Shown in pieces: positions 16,314 to 25,084 of a stretch of 64,000 bases of DNA. Position numbers and translations under genes: made by a program. Positions within the stretch are counted from its first letter, which is position 1, and every line of letters begins with the position of its first letter. The notes under the pieces were generated by a model. It had not been told where the DNA came from. It searched no databases and worked only from the letters and a program-made list of their open reading frames with translations. The stretch covers positions 496,001 through 560,000 of the forward strand of contig NZ_JARHTP010000003.1 of assembly GCF_029223485.1 (NCBI RefSeq), read 5' to 3'. Source of the DNA: Streptomyces coacervatus. GTDB lineage: Bacteria; Actinomycetota; Actinomycetes; Streptomycetales; Streptomycetaceae.

Positions 16314-16889
16314 ATGACTGCCGTGGCACAGGAACCGATCACGCAGGAGCTCCTGCTGGAGTGGTTTCTCGCCCTGGAGACCCCAGAGGGCTTCCAGGCC
16401 GAGCTGATCGAGGGAGAGCTCGTCGTGACACCGCCGCCGGACGGGGACCACGAGGACTACATCAGCCTCATCGTGAGCCAGGTGATCAGGCGGTCCCGGA
16501 CCGACATGCAGTTCTCCGGAAACAAGGGACTGAGGCTGGAGAAAGCAGAGGGTCAACCGCAGGACCACGTCATCCCTGACGGCACGTTCGCCCCCCTCGA
16601 GCTGCGACTCTACCGAGGCGCGGACCCGTGGATGCCCTGCCAGGGCGTTGCCATGGTGCTGGAGGTGACTTCCAGCAAACCCAAGACCGACCGCGAGGCC
16701 AAACGTCGCTGCTACGCCCGTGGCGGCATCCCCCTCTATCTGCTTGTCGACCGCGGCACCTCCGAGGTCACCCTGTTCAGCGACCCGGAGAACAGCGACT
16801 ACCAGCAGCGCTGCACCCTCGCCTTCGGCAAGCCCCTCGCCCTCCCGGAACCGTTCGCCTTCGAACTGGACACCACGGACTTCCTCTGA
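16314..16889 (+). CDS. Uma2 family (DUF820) endonuclease-like protein
   Basis: 191-residue protein of the Uma2 family, a PD-(D/E)XK-like nuclease fold that is greatly expanded in Streptomyces and cyanobacteria and whose natural role is unclear. Visible family features: ELIEGELVVTPPPDGDHE near the N-terminus, VIPDGTF, an EVTSSKP segment with the acidic residue and lysine of the presumed active site, and YARGGIPLYLLVDR. ATG 16314 was chosen because GGAGGGG precedes it by 6 nt. It is a lone gene ending at a hairpin. Confidence 0.88.
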   Translation: MTAVAQEPITQELLLEWFLALETPEGFQAELIEGELVVTPPPDGDHEDYISLIVSQVIRRSRTDMQFSGNKGLRLEKAEGQPQDHVIPDGTFAPLELRLYRGADPWMPCQGVAMVLEVTSSKPKTDREAKRRCYARGGIPLYLLVDRGTSEVTLFSDPENSDYQQRCTLAFGKPLALPEPFAFELDTTDFL

Positions 16890-16896
16890 CTTCGTC

Positions 16897-16938
16897 GCAG
16901 CGGGCCGGCTCACACGATCGTGCGGGCCGGCCCGCTGC
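16897..16938. terminator. Bidirectional hairpin between convergent genes
   Basis: Perfect 13-bp stem GCAGCGGGCCGGC (16897-16909) with its complement at 16926-16938, between the Uma2 gene end and the RND transporter gene end. Confidence 0.8.
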
Positions 16939-16943
16939 GCTGA

Positions 16944-19900
16944 CTACACCCCTGCGGGTTCCAGCACCTCTGCCTCCTCGGACTGCTGGGACCCCCGCTT
17001 CGCCGCCCGCTTCTCAGCCCGCCGCTCCTTGCGGAGTTCCAGCATCGCGTACAGCGTCGGGACCAGGAGGAGGGTCAGGAGGGTCGAGGTGATCAGGCCG
17101 CCGATCACGACCACCGCCAGGGGCTGGGCGATGAAGCCGCCCTCGCCTGTGACGCCCAGCGCCATGGGGAGGAGGGCGAAGATCGTCGCCAGCGCCGTCA
17201 TCAAGATCGGCCGCAACCGGTGGCGGCCTCCTTCCACCACGGCCTCCACGACGCCGTAACCCTGCTTCCGGTACTGGTTGATCAGATCGATCAGCACGAT
17301 CGCGTTCGTCACCACGATGCCGATCAGCATCAGCATGCCGATCATCGCGGGGACGCCCATCGGGGTGCCGGTGGCGACCAGGAGGCCGATCGCGCCCGTT
17401 GCCGCGAAGGGGATGGAGACGAGGAGGATCAGGGGCTGAGCCAGGGAGCGGAAGGTCGCCACCAGGAGCATGAAGACGATCGCGATCGCCGCCAGCATTG
17501 CCAGGCCCAGGTTCTTGAATGCGCTGTCCTGGTCGGACGTGACGCCTCCGATCTCCGCCTTGGCGCCCGCCGGGAGCTTCAGGGTCTTGATCTTGGACTG
17601 CAGCTTCGTGCTCACCGCGCCCGTGTTGTCGCCCGTCGGCTTTGCGGTGATGGTCGCGGCGCGTTGGCCGTCGATGCGGGTCATCGAGACCGGGCCGTCG
17701 GTCAGCTTCACCGTTGCGATGTCGCCCAGTTTCACCGGGCCGAGCTGCAACCTCTTCAGTTGGTCGAGCGTTGTCGCCGGGCTCGCCGATTTGATGACTA
17801 CGTCGCGTTCGGTGTCGTCCAGGATCGCCTTGGCCGCCGTGGTGCCCTTTACTGATTGGGCCACCGCCGCTCCCAGCGTCTGGTCGTTGAAACCCGCCGC
17901 GGCGGCACGGGAGTTGGCCTTGACCGAGATGCGCGGCACGCTCTGCGAGAGGTCGCTGGTGACGTCCGTGACGTGGTCCAGGCCCGCCACCGCTGCGCGC
18001 ACCTGTTCCGAGGCCTTGCGCAGGACATCCCCGTCGGCCGCCTTCACGACCACGCTCAGGTCCTGGTTGCCGAAGCCGTCGCCGGCCGAGACGGTGGTCG
18101 TACCGATGCCGGAGAGCTTCTTCAGGCCCGATTCGATGTCGTCCTGGACATGTGTGGCCGACGCGCCGTCCGCCAGCATCACCTGGTACGACGCATGGTT
18201 GGTGTCCGTGCTGCCGCCGAAGGCCGCCATGAAGCCGGACGAGCCGACCGTCACCTGGTAGTCCTTGACGCCCTTCACTCCGGCGAGCAGCTGCTCGACC
18301 TTCTTCGCCTGTACGTCGGTCGCCGCCAGGCTGGTTCCCGGCTTCAACTCCTGCTTGACGGTGAGGACTTCCTGATCGCCCTGGTCGAAGAAGTTCGTCT
18401 TGAGGAGGGGCGCCATACCGAACGTGCCCACCAGGATCACGACCGCCAGCAGCACGCTGGTCAGCCGGCGGCGGGTGGCGAAGCGCAGGACAGGGACGTA
18501 GAAGCGCTGGAGACGGCTGCTCGCCTCCTTCTGCTCGGCCTTGCGGCGGGCCTCTTCCGCGTCTTCCGGCGTGCCCTTCGGGGCGCGCAGGAACCAGTAC
18601 GACAGGACCGGTACGACCGTCAGGGAGACGACCAGCGACGCCAGCAGGGCCGCCGTCACCGTCAGGCTGAACGGGCCGAACAGCTGGCCCACCATGCCGC
18701 CGACCAGGCCGATCGGGAGGAAGACGGCGACCGTGGTGAGGGTCGAGGACGTCACCGCGCCGGCCACCTCGCGGACGGCACTCAGAATCGCCGCCTGGCG
18801 CTCCTCGCCGTAGCCGAGGTGGCGTTTGATGTTCTCCAGGACGACGATCGAGTCGTCCACGACCCGGCCGATGGCTATGGTCAGGGCGCCGAGCGTCAGC
18901 ATGTTGAGGGACAGGTCGCGCGTCCACAGGACGATCAGGGCCAGTACGACCGAGAGCGGGATGCTCACCGCCGTGACGAGCGTCGAGCGGACCGACGCCA
19001 GGAAGACCAGGATCACCAGGACCGCGAAGAGCAGGCCCAGTCCGCCCTCCGTCGTCAGGCCGCTGATGGCCTTCGAGACCGCCGGGCCCTGGTCGCTGAC
19101 GACCGTGATCTTCGTGCCGGAGCCCAAGTCGCCCCGCAGGCCCGGGAGTTTGTCCTTGACCGCCTTCGAGATGGCGACCGCGCTGCCGTCGTGGTCCATG
19201 GTGACCGTCACGGCGAGGGACGGCTTGCCATCGGTGCGCGTGATGGAGTCGGCGGTGGCCTGCTGCTGCTTGACGGTGGCCACGTCACCCAGGCGCACCG
19301 GCTTCTTCGCCGCGGCCGAAGCGGTGCCCTCGCCCGTGACCATCAGGTCCTCGATCTGGGCGAGCGAGGTGAAGCCGCCGCCGACCTGGACGGTGCGGTT
19401 GTGGCCGCCCTCGTCGAAGGAACCGGCCGGGACGGTCGCGCCGCCCGCCTGCAGGGCCTGGCCCAACGAAGCACTGCTGAGGCCCGCCCGCGCCAGCTTC
19501 CTGTCGTCCGGTGTGACGGTGACCTGCAGGTCCCGTACGCCGTCGACCGTGACCTGACCGACGCCGTCGATGTCCTTCAGATCCGGTACGACGGTCTTGT
19601 CGAGCCGGTCGGCGAGAGCCTGCTGGTCCTTGCCCGAGGTGACGGCGAGGACGACGGTCGGGATGTCGTCGGTCGAGCCCGCGACGACCTGCGGATCGAC
19701 ACCGTCCGGGAGCTGGGCGCGGGCCCGGTTGACGGCCTGCTGGACGTCGGCGACGAGCTGCTTGGTGTCGTTGCCGTAGTCGAAGGACGCCATGATGACG
19801 GCGTTGCCCTCACTGGCGGTGGAGGTGACGCCCGAAATGCCGTCCACGGCTTCGAGGTTGTTCTCGACGGGCTCCACGACCTGCTTCTCGACCACGTCCG

Positions 19901-20069
19901 GAGACGCGCCCTGATACGGCGCCAGGACGGACACCACGGGCAGTTCGATGGAGGGCAGCAGCTGCTGCTTGAGCTGGGGTATCGCTATCGCCCCGAAGGC
20001 GAGCGCGATGATGGACATCAGACCGATCAGGGCCCGTTGCGCGAGGCTGAACCTGGACAGCCAGGACAT
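16944..20069 (-). CDS. RND superfamily efflux transporter (AcrB/CzcA-like)
   Basis: 1041-residue inner-membrane pump of the hydrophobe/amphiphile efflux type rather than the MmpL type. It starts with a membrane span (residues about 10-30), followed by a large outer loop, a block of spans in the middle (about 335-480) containing the paired aspartates of the proton relay (RVVDDSIVVLENIKRH), a second large outer loop (about 560-850) and a final block of spans. The C-terminus is a charged, Glu/Lys-rich tail. No adaptor protein or outer-membrane partner gene is near, as expected for a Gram-positive host. The two-component system just upstream on the same strand may control it; this is inference. 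Substrate unknown. Confidence 0.9.
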   Translation of the reverse strand: MSWLSRFSLAQRALIGLMSIIALAFGAIAIPQLKQQLLPSIELPVVSVLAPYQGASPDVVEKQVVEPVENNLEAVDGISGVTSTASEGNAVIMASFDYGNDTKQLVADVQQAVNRARAQLPDGVDPQVVAGSTDDIPTVVLAVTSGKDQQALADRLDKTVVPDLKDIDGVGQVTVDGVRDLQVTVTPDDRKLARAGLSSASLGQALQAGGATVPAGSFDEGGHNRTVQVGGGFTSLAQIEDLMVTGEGTASAAAKKPVRLGDVATVKQQQATADSITRTDGKPSLAVTVTMDHDGSAVAISKAVKDKLPGLRGDLGSGTKITVVSDQGPAVSKAISGLTTEGGLGLLFAVLVILVFLASVRSTLVTAVSIPLSVVLALIVLWTRDLSLNMLTLGALTIAIGRVVDDSIVVLENIKRHLGYGEERQAAILSAVREVAGAVTSSTLTTVAVFLPIGLVGGMVGQLFGPFSLTVTAALLASLVVSLTVVPVLSYWFLRAPKGTPEDAEEARRKAEQKEASSRLQRFYVPVLRFATRRRLTSVLLAVVILVGTFGMAPLLKTNFFDQGDQEVLTVKQELKPGTSLAATDVQAKKVEQLLAGVKGVKDYQVTVGSSGFMAAFGGSTDTNHASYQVMLADGASATHVQDDIESGLKKLSGIGTTTVSAGDGFGNQDLSVVVKAADGDVLRKASEQVRAAVAGLDHVTDVTSDLSQSVPRISVKANSRAAAAGFNDQTLGAAVAQSVKGTTAAKAILDDTERDVVIKSASPATTLDQLKRLQLGPVKLGDIATVKLTDGPVSMTRIDGQRAATITAKPTGDNTGAVSTKLQSKIKTLKLPAGAKAEIGGVTSDQDSAFKNLGLAMLAAIAIVFMLLVATFRSLAQPLILLVSIPFAATGAIGLLVATGTPMGVPAMIGMLMLIGIVVTNAIVLIDLINQYRKQGYGVVEAVVEGGRHRLRPILMTALATIFALLPMALGVTGEGGFIAQPLAVVVIGGLITSTLLTLLLVPTLYAMLELRKERRAEKRAAKRGSQQSEEAEVLEPAGV

Positions 20070-20208
20070 GGGTCAGGGTTCTCGATTCTGTGAGCGGCGG
20101 CAGAAGTGGCCACCTACACCCTGTGCCATCCCTGTGCCGTGATCCGTAGGCCCCAGGTCCATTTCCTTATACGGCGCATACTCCGGCCGCAGTACGGCCG
20201 GGTTGAGC

Positions 20209-20889
20209 TCACTCCACCCGCGGGCGTACCAGCCCGGACTCGTACGCGATCACGACCAGTTGGGCCCGGTCGCGGGCGCCCAGCTTGGCCATGGCCCGGT
20301 TGACGTGGGTTTTCACCGTGAGCGGGCTGACCTCCAGGCGTTCGGCGATCTCGTCGTTGGAGTGGCCGCCGGCGACCTGGACCAGGACCTCGCGCTCGCG
20401 GACGGTGAGCGCTTCGAGGCGTTCGGTGCGGGTGGGGTCGCGGCCGTCGTCGGCGTCGCCCTGGGCGAGGAAGCGGGCGATCAGGCCCTTGGTGGCGGCC
20501 GGGGAGAGCAGGGCCTCGCCGCCGGCCGCGACGCGGATGGCGCTCAGCAGCTCGTCCGGTTCGCTGCCCTTGCCGAGGAAGCCGGAGGCACCGGCCCGCA
20601 GGGACTGCACGACGTAGTCGTCGACCTCGAAGGTGGTGAGAATGACGATGCGGACATGGGCGAGGGTGGGGTCGGTGCTGATCATGCGGGTGGCCGCGAG
20701 GCCGTCGGTGCCGGGCATCCGGATGTCCATCAGTACGACGTCGGCCCGCTCCTCCTTGGCCAGCCGTACCGCCTCCGCGCCGTCGGACGCCTCGCCGACG
20801 ACCTCCATGTCGGGCTCGGAGTCGACGAGTACGCGGAAGGCGCTGCGCAGCAGGGCCTGGTCGTCGGCGAGCAGGACGCGGATGGTCAT
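20209..20889 (-). CDS. NarL/LuxR family response regulator
   Basis: 226-residue DNA-binding response regulator. Receiver domain with Asp9/Asp10 (LLADDQ), phospho-acceptor Asp55 (LMDIRMPG), the TT switch (ILTTFE) and Lys (GKGSEP region); C-terminal LuxR-type helix-turn-helix (LTVREREVLVQVAGGHSNDEIA). Its start overlaps the stop of the histidine kinase gene by 4 bp (ATGA), so the two are translationally coupled. Downstream lies the RND pump gene, separated by 140 bp. Confidence 0.94.
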   Translation of the reverse strand: MTIRVLLADDQALLRSAFRVLVDSEPDMEVVGEASDGAEAVRLAKEERADVVLMDIRMPGTDGLAATRMISTDPTLAHVRIVILTTFEVDDYVVQSLRAGASGFLGKGSEPDELLSAIRVAAGGEALLSPAATKGLIARFLAQGDADDGRDPTRTERLEALTVREREVLVQVAGGHSNDEIAERLEVSPLTVKTHVNRAMAKLGARDRAQLVVIAYESGLVRPRVE

Positions 20890-22121
20890 GCACTTCCCCC
20901 TGGGGTGGCCGTACGGGTCTTGACCGGCAGGATCGCATGGACGCGGAAGCCGCCGCCGTAGCGGGGGCCGGTGGTGAGGGTGCCGTGCAGGGCGCCGACG
21001 CGTTCGCGCATGCCGAGGAGGCCGTGGCCGCCGCCGCTGTCGGCTTCGCTGTCGGGGGCGGAGTCCTCGCCGGAGCCGTTGTCGAGGACGGTGATCTCGA
21101 CGTTCGGGCCGACGCGTACGACGCTGACCTCGGCCTTCGCCTCCGAACCGGCGTGCTTCTGGACGTTGGTGAGGGCTTCCTGGATGACGCGGTACGCGGC
21201 CAGGTCGACGGCGGCGGGGAGAGTGGTGCCGTTGTCGGCGCGGGCGACCTCGACATGGAGCCCCGCGCTGCGGAAGGTGCCGACGAGTTCGTCGAGGCGG
21301 TCCAGGCCGGGGGCGGGTTCGGTCGGCGCCTCGGGGTCGCCGGACTGGCGCAACAGGCCGACGGTGGCGCGGAGTTCGTTGAGCGCGGAGCGGCTGGCCT
21401 CGCGGACGTGGGCGAGGGCCTCCTTGGCCTGGTCGGGGCGCTTGTCCATGACGTGCGCGGCCACCCCCGCCTGGACGTTGACCAGGGCGATGTGGTGGGC
21501 GACGACATCGTGCAGGTCGCGGGCGATACGCAGGCGTTCCTCGGCGACCCGGCGGCGGGCCTCCTCCTCACGGGTGCGTTCGGCCCGCTCGGCGCGTTCG
21601 CGGATGGCCTGGACGACGGCGCGGCGGCTGCGGACGGCGTCACCGGCGGTGGCGCCGATGCCGGTCCAGGCGAAGACGCCGAGGTTCTCCTGGGCGTACC
21701 AGGGCAGGGGGCCGCCGAGCATCGCTGCGCCGGTGAGGACCGTCATGGTGAGCAGGCCGAGGCGCCAGGTGGTGGGGCGGTCGGTGGTGGCGGCGACCGT
21801 GTAGAGGGCGATGACCGCGGACATGGCGACGGGCGCCCGGGGGTCGCCGACGACGCACTCGATGAGGGAGACGGTGCCGGTGAGGGCGAGGACCGTTCTG
21901 GGCGCGCGGCGCCGGAAGACCAGGGCGAGGGCGCCGAGGACCATGAGCACGAGGGCGAGGGCGTCGGGGGTGCGGACGCCCCAGGTGACGCCGTTCTTGC
22001 CGTGCGGGTCGACGAAGGAGCCGGCCACCATGCAGGCGAGTACACCGGCCGCCAGGGTCGCGTCCAGCGCGAGGGGGTGTGCCGTCAGCCGACATCTCGT
22101 GCGTTCCAGGGTGCCGCTCAC
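20886..22121 (-). CDS. Two-component sensor histidine kinase (HisKA_3 type)
   Basis: 411-residue membrane kinase. Several membrane spans occupy residues about 20-155, with almost no outer loop, so the signal is probably sensed within the membrane. The dimerisation/phosphotransfer helix has ARDLHDVVAHHIALV with His204, and the ATPase domain has VIQEALTNVQKHA (N box), DNGSG and GGGHGLLGMRERV. The GTG start at 22121 was chosen because an in-frame ATG further upstream (22244) would run through an intergenic palindromic repeat. Partner of the response regulator directly downstream. Confidence 0.92.
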   Translation of the reverse strand: MSGTLERTRCRLTAHPLALDATLAAGVLACMVAGSFVDPHGKNGVTWGVRTPDALALVLMVLGALALVFRRRAPRTVLALTGTVSLIECVVGDPRAPVAMSAVIALYTVAATTDRPTTWRLGLLTMTVLTGAAMLGGPLPWYAQENLGVFAWTGIGATAGDAVRSRRAVVQAIRERAERAERTREEEARRRVAEERLRIARDLHDVVAHHIALVNVQAGVAAHVMDKRPDQAKEALAHVREASRSALNELRATVGLLRQSGDPEAPTEPAPGLDRLDELVGTFRSAGLHVEVARADNGTTLPAAVDLAAYRVIQEALTNVQKHAGSEAKAEVSVVRVGPNVEITVLDNGSGEDSAPDSEADSGGGHGLLGMRERVGALHGTLTTGPRYGGGFRVHAILPVKTRTATPGGSA

Positions 22122-22188
22122 GTTTGAACAGTACGGGGCGCTCCGCCGGGCCGGAACTGGTGGTGGCCGTACCTTGGCCGGGCCGTAT

Positions 22189-22263
22189 CTGGGGGCTGCC
22201 GCCCCCAGACCCCCGCTTCGGCCCTTAAGGGGCCTCGTCCTCAAACGCCGGACGGGCTGGGGT
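22189..22263 (-). repeat. Interspersed repeat family 2, copy i
   Basis: Contains a GGGGGCTGCCGCCCCCAG hairpin, then GACCCCCGCTTC, then CCTCGTCCTCAAACGCCGGA followed by CGGGCTGGGG. The mirror-image copy with the same parts in the same order lies at 57152-57221 between lipB and lipA. It sits between the histidine kinase start and the end of the pspAA gene. Confidence 0.8.
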
Positions 22264-22266
22264 GCC

Positions 22267-22554
22267 CTAGCCCGGAATCAGACCGTCGTCGCTCAGCAGC
22301 TCCCGGACCTCCTCCAAGGTGGCGTCCGGGGACGGCAGGATCAGCTCCGACGGTTCCAGGGAGTCGTCCGGCAGCGGGTCGCCCAGATCGCGGACCTTGG
22401 TGAGGAGGGCCCCGAGGGTGCGGCGGAAGCCGGGGCCGTCGCCCTTCTCCATTTCCTGCAGGAGTTCGTCGTCCAGCTTGTTGAGTTCGGTGAGGTGGCT
22501 GTCGGCCAGCCTCACCTGCCCCTCCCCCATGATCCTTACGATCATGTCGCCCAT
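22267..22554 (-). CDS. pspAA: PspA-associated protein PspAA
   Basis: Small acidic protein of 95 residues (MIVRIMGEGQVRLADSHL at the N-terminus, then an ELNKLDDELL helix and a C-terminal LEEVRELLSDDGLIPG). This matches the PspAA family that is encoded next to pspA in actinobacteria and some other phyla. It follows pspA on the same strand with a 32-bp gap. Role in the phage-shock-protein envelope stress response is by association. Confidence 0.85.
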   Translation of the reverse strand: MGDMIVRIMGEGQVRLADSHLTELNKLDDELLQEMEKGDGPGFRRTLGALLTKVRDLGDPLPDDSLEPSELILPSPDATLEEVRELLSDDGLIPG

Positions 22555-22586
22555 GTAGGCCTCCTAGGCGTGGCCCCTGCTGCTTG

Positions 22587-23378
22587 TCACTGCTTGTCGA
22601 AGCGCGGGGTGTCCTGCGGCTGCTGCTGGGACTGCGACTGGCCGGTGCCGCCTTCGATCGCCTGCTGGGGCGTTCCTCCGGCGAGCTCCGCCTTCATGCG
22701 CTGCAGTTCCAGCTCTACATCCGTACCACCGGAGATCCGATCCAGCTCGGCCTGGATCTCGTCCTTGTGCATACCGGACTGGTCGTCGAGGGCGCCGGAG
22801 GCGAGGAGTTCGTCGATGGCGCCGGCGCGGGCCTGCAGCTGCGCTGTCTTGTCCTCGGCGCGCTGGATCGCCAGGCCCACGTCGCCCATTTCCTCCGAGA
22901 TGCCGGAGAAGGCCTCGCCGATGCGGGTCTGGGCCTGGGCGGCCGTGTACGTGGCCTTGATCGTCTCCTTCTTCGTGCGGAAGGCGTCGACCTTCGCCTG
23001 CAGGCGCTGGGCCGCGAGGGTGAGCTTCTCCTCCTCGCCCTGCAGCGTGGCGTGCTGCGTCTCCAGGTCCGTCACCTGCTGCTGGAGGGCGGCGCGGCGG
23101 GACAGCGCCTCGCGGGCCAGGTCCTCACGGCCCAGCGCGAGCGCCTTGCGGCCCTGGTCCTCCAGCTTGGTGGACTGCGACTGCAGCTGGTTCAGCTGGA
23201 GCTCAAGGCGCTTGCGGGACGTCGCCACGTCGGCGACGCCTCGGCGCACCTTCTGGAGCAGCTCCAACTGCTTCTGGTACGAGTAATCGAGGGTTTCGCG
23301 CGGGTCCTCGGCCCGGTCAAGGGCCTTGTTCGCCTTCGCGCGGAAGATCATCCCCATACGCTTCATGACACCGCTCAT
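22587..23378 (-). CDS. pspA: Phage shock protein A / IM30 (ESCRT-III-like)
   Basis: Membrane-protecting protein that forms rods or rings on stressed membranes. The 263-residue product is almost entirely coiled coil, with the family N-terminus (GVMKRMGMIFRAKANKALDRAEDPRETLDYSYQ), heptad-rich helices to about residue 220, and a Gln-rich disordered tail (SQSQQQPQDTP). The actinobacterial arrangement with pspAA downstream is present. A second part of the system, htpX with pspAB, lies at 62-63.7 kb of this window. Confidence 0.94.
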   Translation of the reverse strand: MSGVMKRMGMIFRAKANKALDRAEDPRETLDYSYQKQLELLQKVRRGVADVATSRKRLELQLNQLQSQSTKLEDQGRKALALGREDLAREALSRRAALQQQVTDLETQHATLQGEEEKLTLAAQRLQAKVDAFRTKKETIKATYTAAQAQTRIGEAFSGISEEMGDVGLAIQRAEDKTAQLQARAGAIDELLASGALDDQSGMHKDEIQAELDRISGGTDVELELQRMKAELAGGTPQQAIEGGTGQSQSQQQPQDTPRFDKQ

Positions 23379-23643
23379 GGGCTTCGCGCGCCCCCTTCTG
23401 ACGGACTTCCAGCTCCAGCTCTGCGACAGAACCCACAGTACGGGCCCTGCATCTATTGACGCACTGTTCCGGGACGGATGCGCTCATCCCCAAGGACGAC
23501 TGCGTCCGACCCCGCTCCGGCGTGAGGAGTAGGTGTCCCCTGGGGAAACCGCCCCCTCTGTCCCTTACATGACGACTGGTGTTGCCGGATCGTTCCCCGC
23601 CGGGCTGGGGTCCAACCCCGGGCACCCCGTACCCTTGGGTTTT

Positions 23644-24243
23644 GTGTTCCGTAGCCGTGCCAAGGATGAGAAGGCAGCAGTCGCCGACAAGGCGTCACTG
23701 ACCGACTCCAAGCAGCCCCGTGACCCGCAGGCCAAGAAGGGTCGGCCCACGCCCAAGCGCAGTGAGGCCCAGTCCCAGCGCCGCAGCGTCGCCAACACCT
23801 CGATGACGCGCAAGGACGCCTCCAAGCGCCAGCGCGAGGAGCGGCGTGCCGCGCTGGACCGGCAGCGCCAGGCGCTGGCCGGCGGTGACGAGCGTTATCT
23901 GCCCGCCCGCGACAAGGGTCCGGTGCGGAAGTTCGCCCGCGACTGGATCGACTCGCGGTACAACGTCGCGGAGTTCTTCCTGCCGATGGCCGTGATCATC
24001 CTCGTGCTGAGCGTGGTGCGGGTGGGTGCGCTGCAGAGCATTGCGCTGCTGCTGTGGCTGGTCGTGATCGTGCTGATCGTGCTGGACGCGATCGTCAGCA
24101 CCTTCCGGCTGAGGAAGGCGCTCGCCGAGCGCTTCCCGGACCAGAACACCAAGGGCGCCACCCGGTACGCCCTGATGCGCTCCCTCCAGATGCGTCGGCT
24201 CCGGCTGCCGAAGCCGCAGGTCAAGCGCGGAGAGCGGCCCTGA
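23644..24243 (+). CDS. DUF3043 membrane protein
   Basis: 199-residue protein of unknown function. The N-terminal half is very basic and probably disordered (many Lys/Arg/Ser, KKGRPTPKRSEAQSQRR), followed by a conserved RDKGPVRKFARDWIDSRYN segment, two closely spaced membrane spans (about residues 115-132 and 138-157) and a basic C-terminus. This layout matches the DUF3043 family of actinobacteria. GTG 23644 was chosen; the longer frame upstream shows no coding character. Its stop overlaps the start of the following methyltransferase gene. Confidence 0.85.
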   Translation: MFRSRAKDEKAAVADKASLTDSKQPRDPQAKKGRPTPKRSEAQSQRRSVANTSMTRKDASKRQREERRAALDRQRQALAGGDERYLPARDKGPVRKFARDWIDSRYNVAEFFLPMAVIILVLSVVRVGALQSIALLLWLVVIVLIVLDAIVSTFRLRKALAERFPDQNTKGATRYALMRSLQMRRLRLPKPQVKRGERP

Positions 24244-25028
24244 GCACGACGTCGTTCTCCGGGGGCGCGGCGGATTCCTGGCTGAGCAAACTCGGCGGTC
24301 TGCGTGATGTCGTACGGCAGGAGCTGGTGGCCCGGCAGCTCGACGAGCAGATAGCGGGGCGCTTCCCGGTCGGGCAGCGGCTGCGGGTGCTGGACGTGGG
24401 CATGGGCCAGGGCACGCAGGCGCTGCGGCTGGCGCGGGCCGGGCATCAGGTGACCGGCGTCGAGCAGGACCCCACGATGGTCGCGGCCGCGCGCGAGGCT
24501 CTGTCCGGTGAGCCCGAGGGCATCCGGGAGCGGGTGCGGATCGTCGAGGGCGACGGCCGGGACACCGGGGTGCACTTCCTGCCGGGCAGCTTCGACGTGG
24601 TGCTGTGCCACGGGGTGCTGATGTACGTCGAGGAGCCGGATCCGCTGCTGGCCGGGCTGGCCCGGATGCTCGCCCACGGCGGGCTGCTGTCGCTGCTCGT
24701 ACGCAACGGCGACGCGCTGGCGATGCGGCCGGGACTGTCCGGGGACTGGGCGGGTGCGCTGGACGCCTTCGACACGCTGTCGTACACGAATCGACTGGGG
24801 CTCGACGTCCGCGCCGACCGGCTCCGGACGCTGACCTCGACGCTCGCCGGGATCGCCGCGCCACTGCACGCCTGGTACGGGGTGCGGGTGTTCACGGACA
24901 CCGCCGCGGACGGGGCGGAGATCCCGGCCGACGTGGAGACGTTGCTCGCGGTCGAGGAGCGGGCCGGGCGGACGGATCCGTACCGCGGGGTGGCGGCTTT
25001 GCTGCACCTGTGCGGAGTGCGCGACTGA
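24240..25028 (+). CDS. Class I SAM-dependent methyltransferase (CmoM/SmtA-like)
   Basis: Rossmann-fold methyltransferase of about 262 residues. Motif I is VLDVGMGQGTQALRLARAG, motif II acidic residue VEQD, and motif IV is FDVVLCHGVLMYVEEPDPLL. The segment LLSLLVRNGDALAMRPGLSGDW resembles the substrate region of the CmoM/SmtA tRNA wobble-uridine methyltransferases, but the target is not proven. No ATG or GTG fits the start of the fold; the best choice is CTG 24240, which overlaps the previous stop (CTGA) and follows GGAGAG. If that start is wrong, the true one lies slightly upstream inside the DUF3043 gene. Confidence 0.82.
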   Translation: MSTTSFSGGAADSWLSKLGGLRDVVRQELVARQLDEQIAGRFPVGQRLRVLDVGMGQGTQALRLARAGHQVTGVEQDPTMVAAAREALSGEPEGIRERVRIVEGDGRDTGVHFLPGSFDVVLCHGVLMYVEEPDPLLAGLARMLAHGGLLSLLVRNGDALAMRPGLSGDWAGALDAFDTLSYTNRLGLDVRADRLRTLTSTLAGIAAPLHAWYGVRVFTDTAADGAEIPADVETLLAVEERAGRTDPYRGVAALLHLCGVRD

Positions 25029-25084
25029 GCCCGTTCGGGCGCATATCGCAAGCCGGACATTCACCCCGTGGAGACACTCGGGGC

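Noticed and set aside
17856..20093. 745-codon open frame on the plus strand opposite the RND transporter gene
   Set aside because: The transporter on the minus strand has all family motifs; the opposite frame is a shadow rich in Arg, Asp and Gly.
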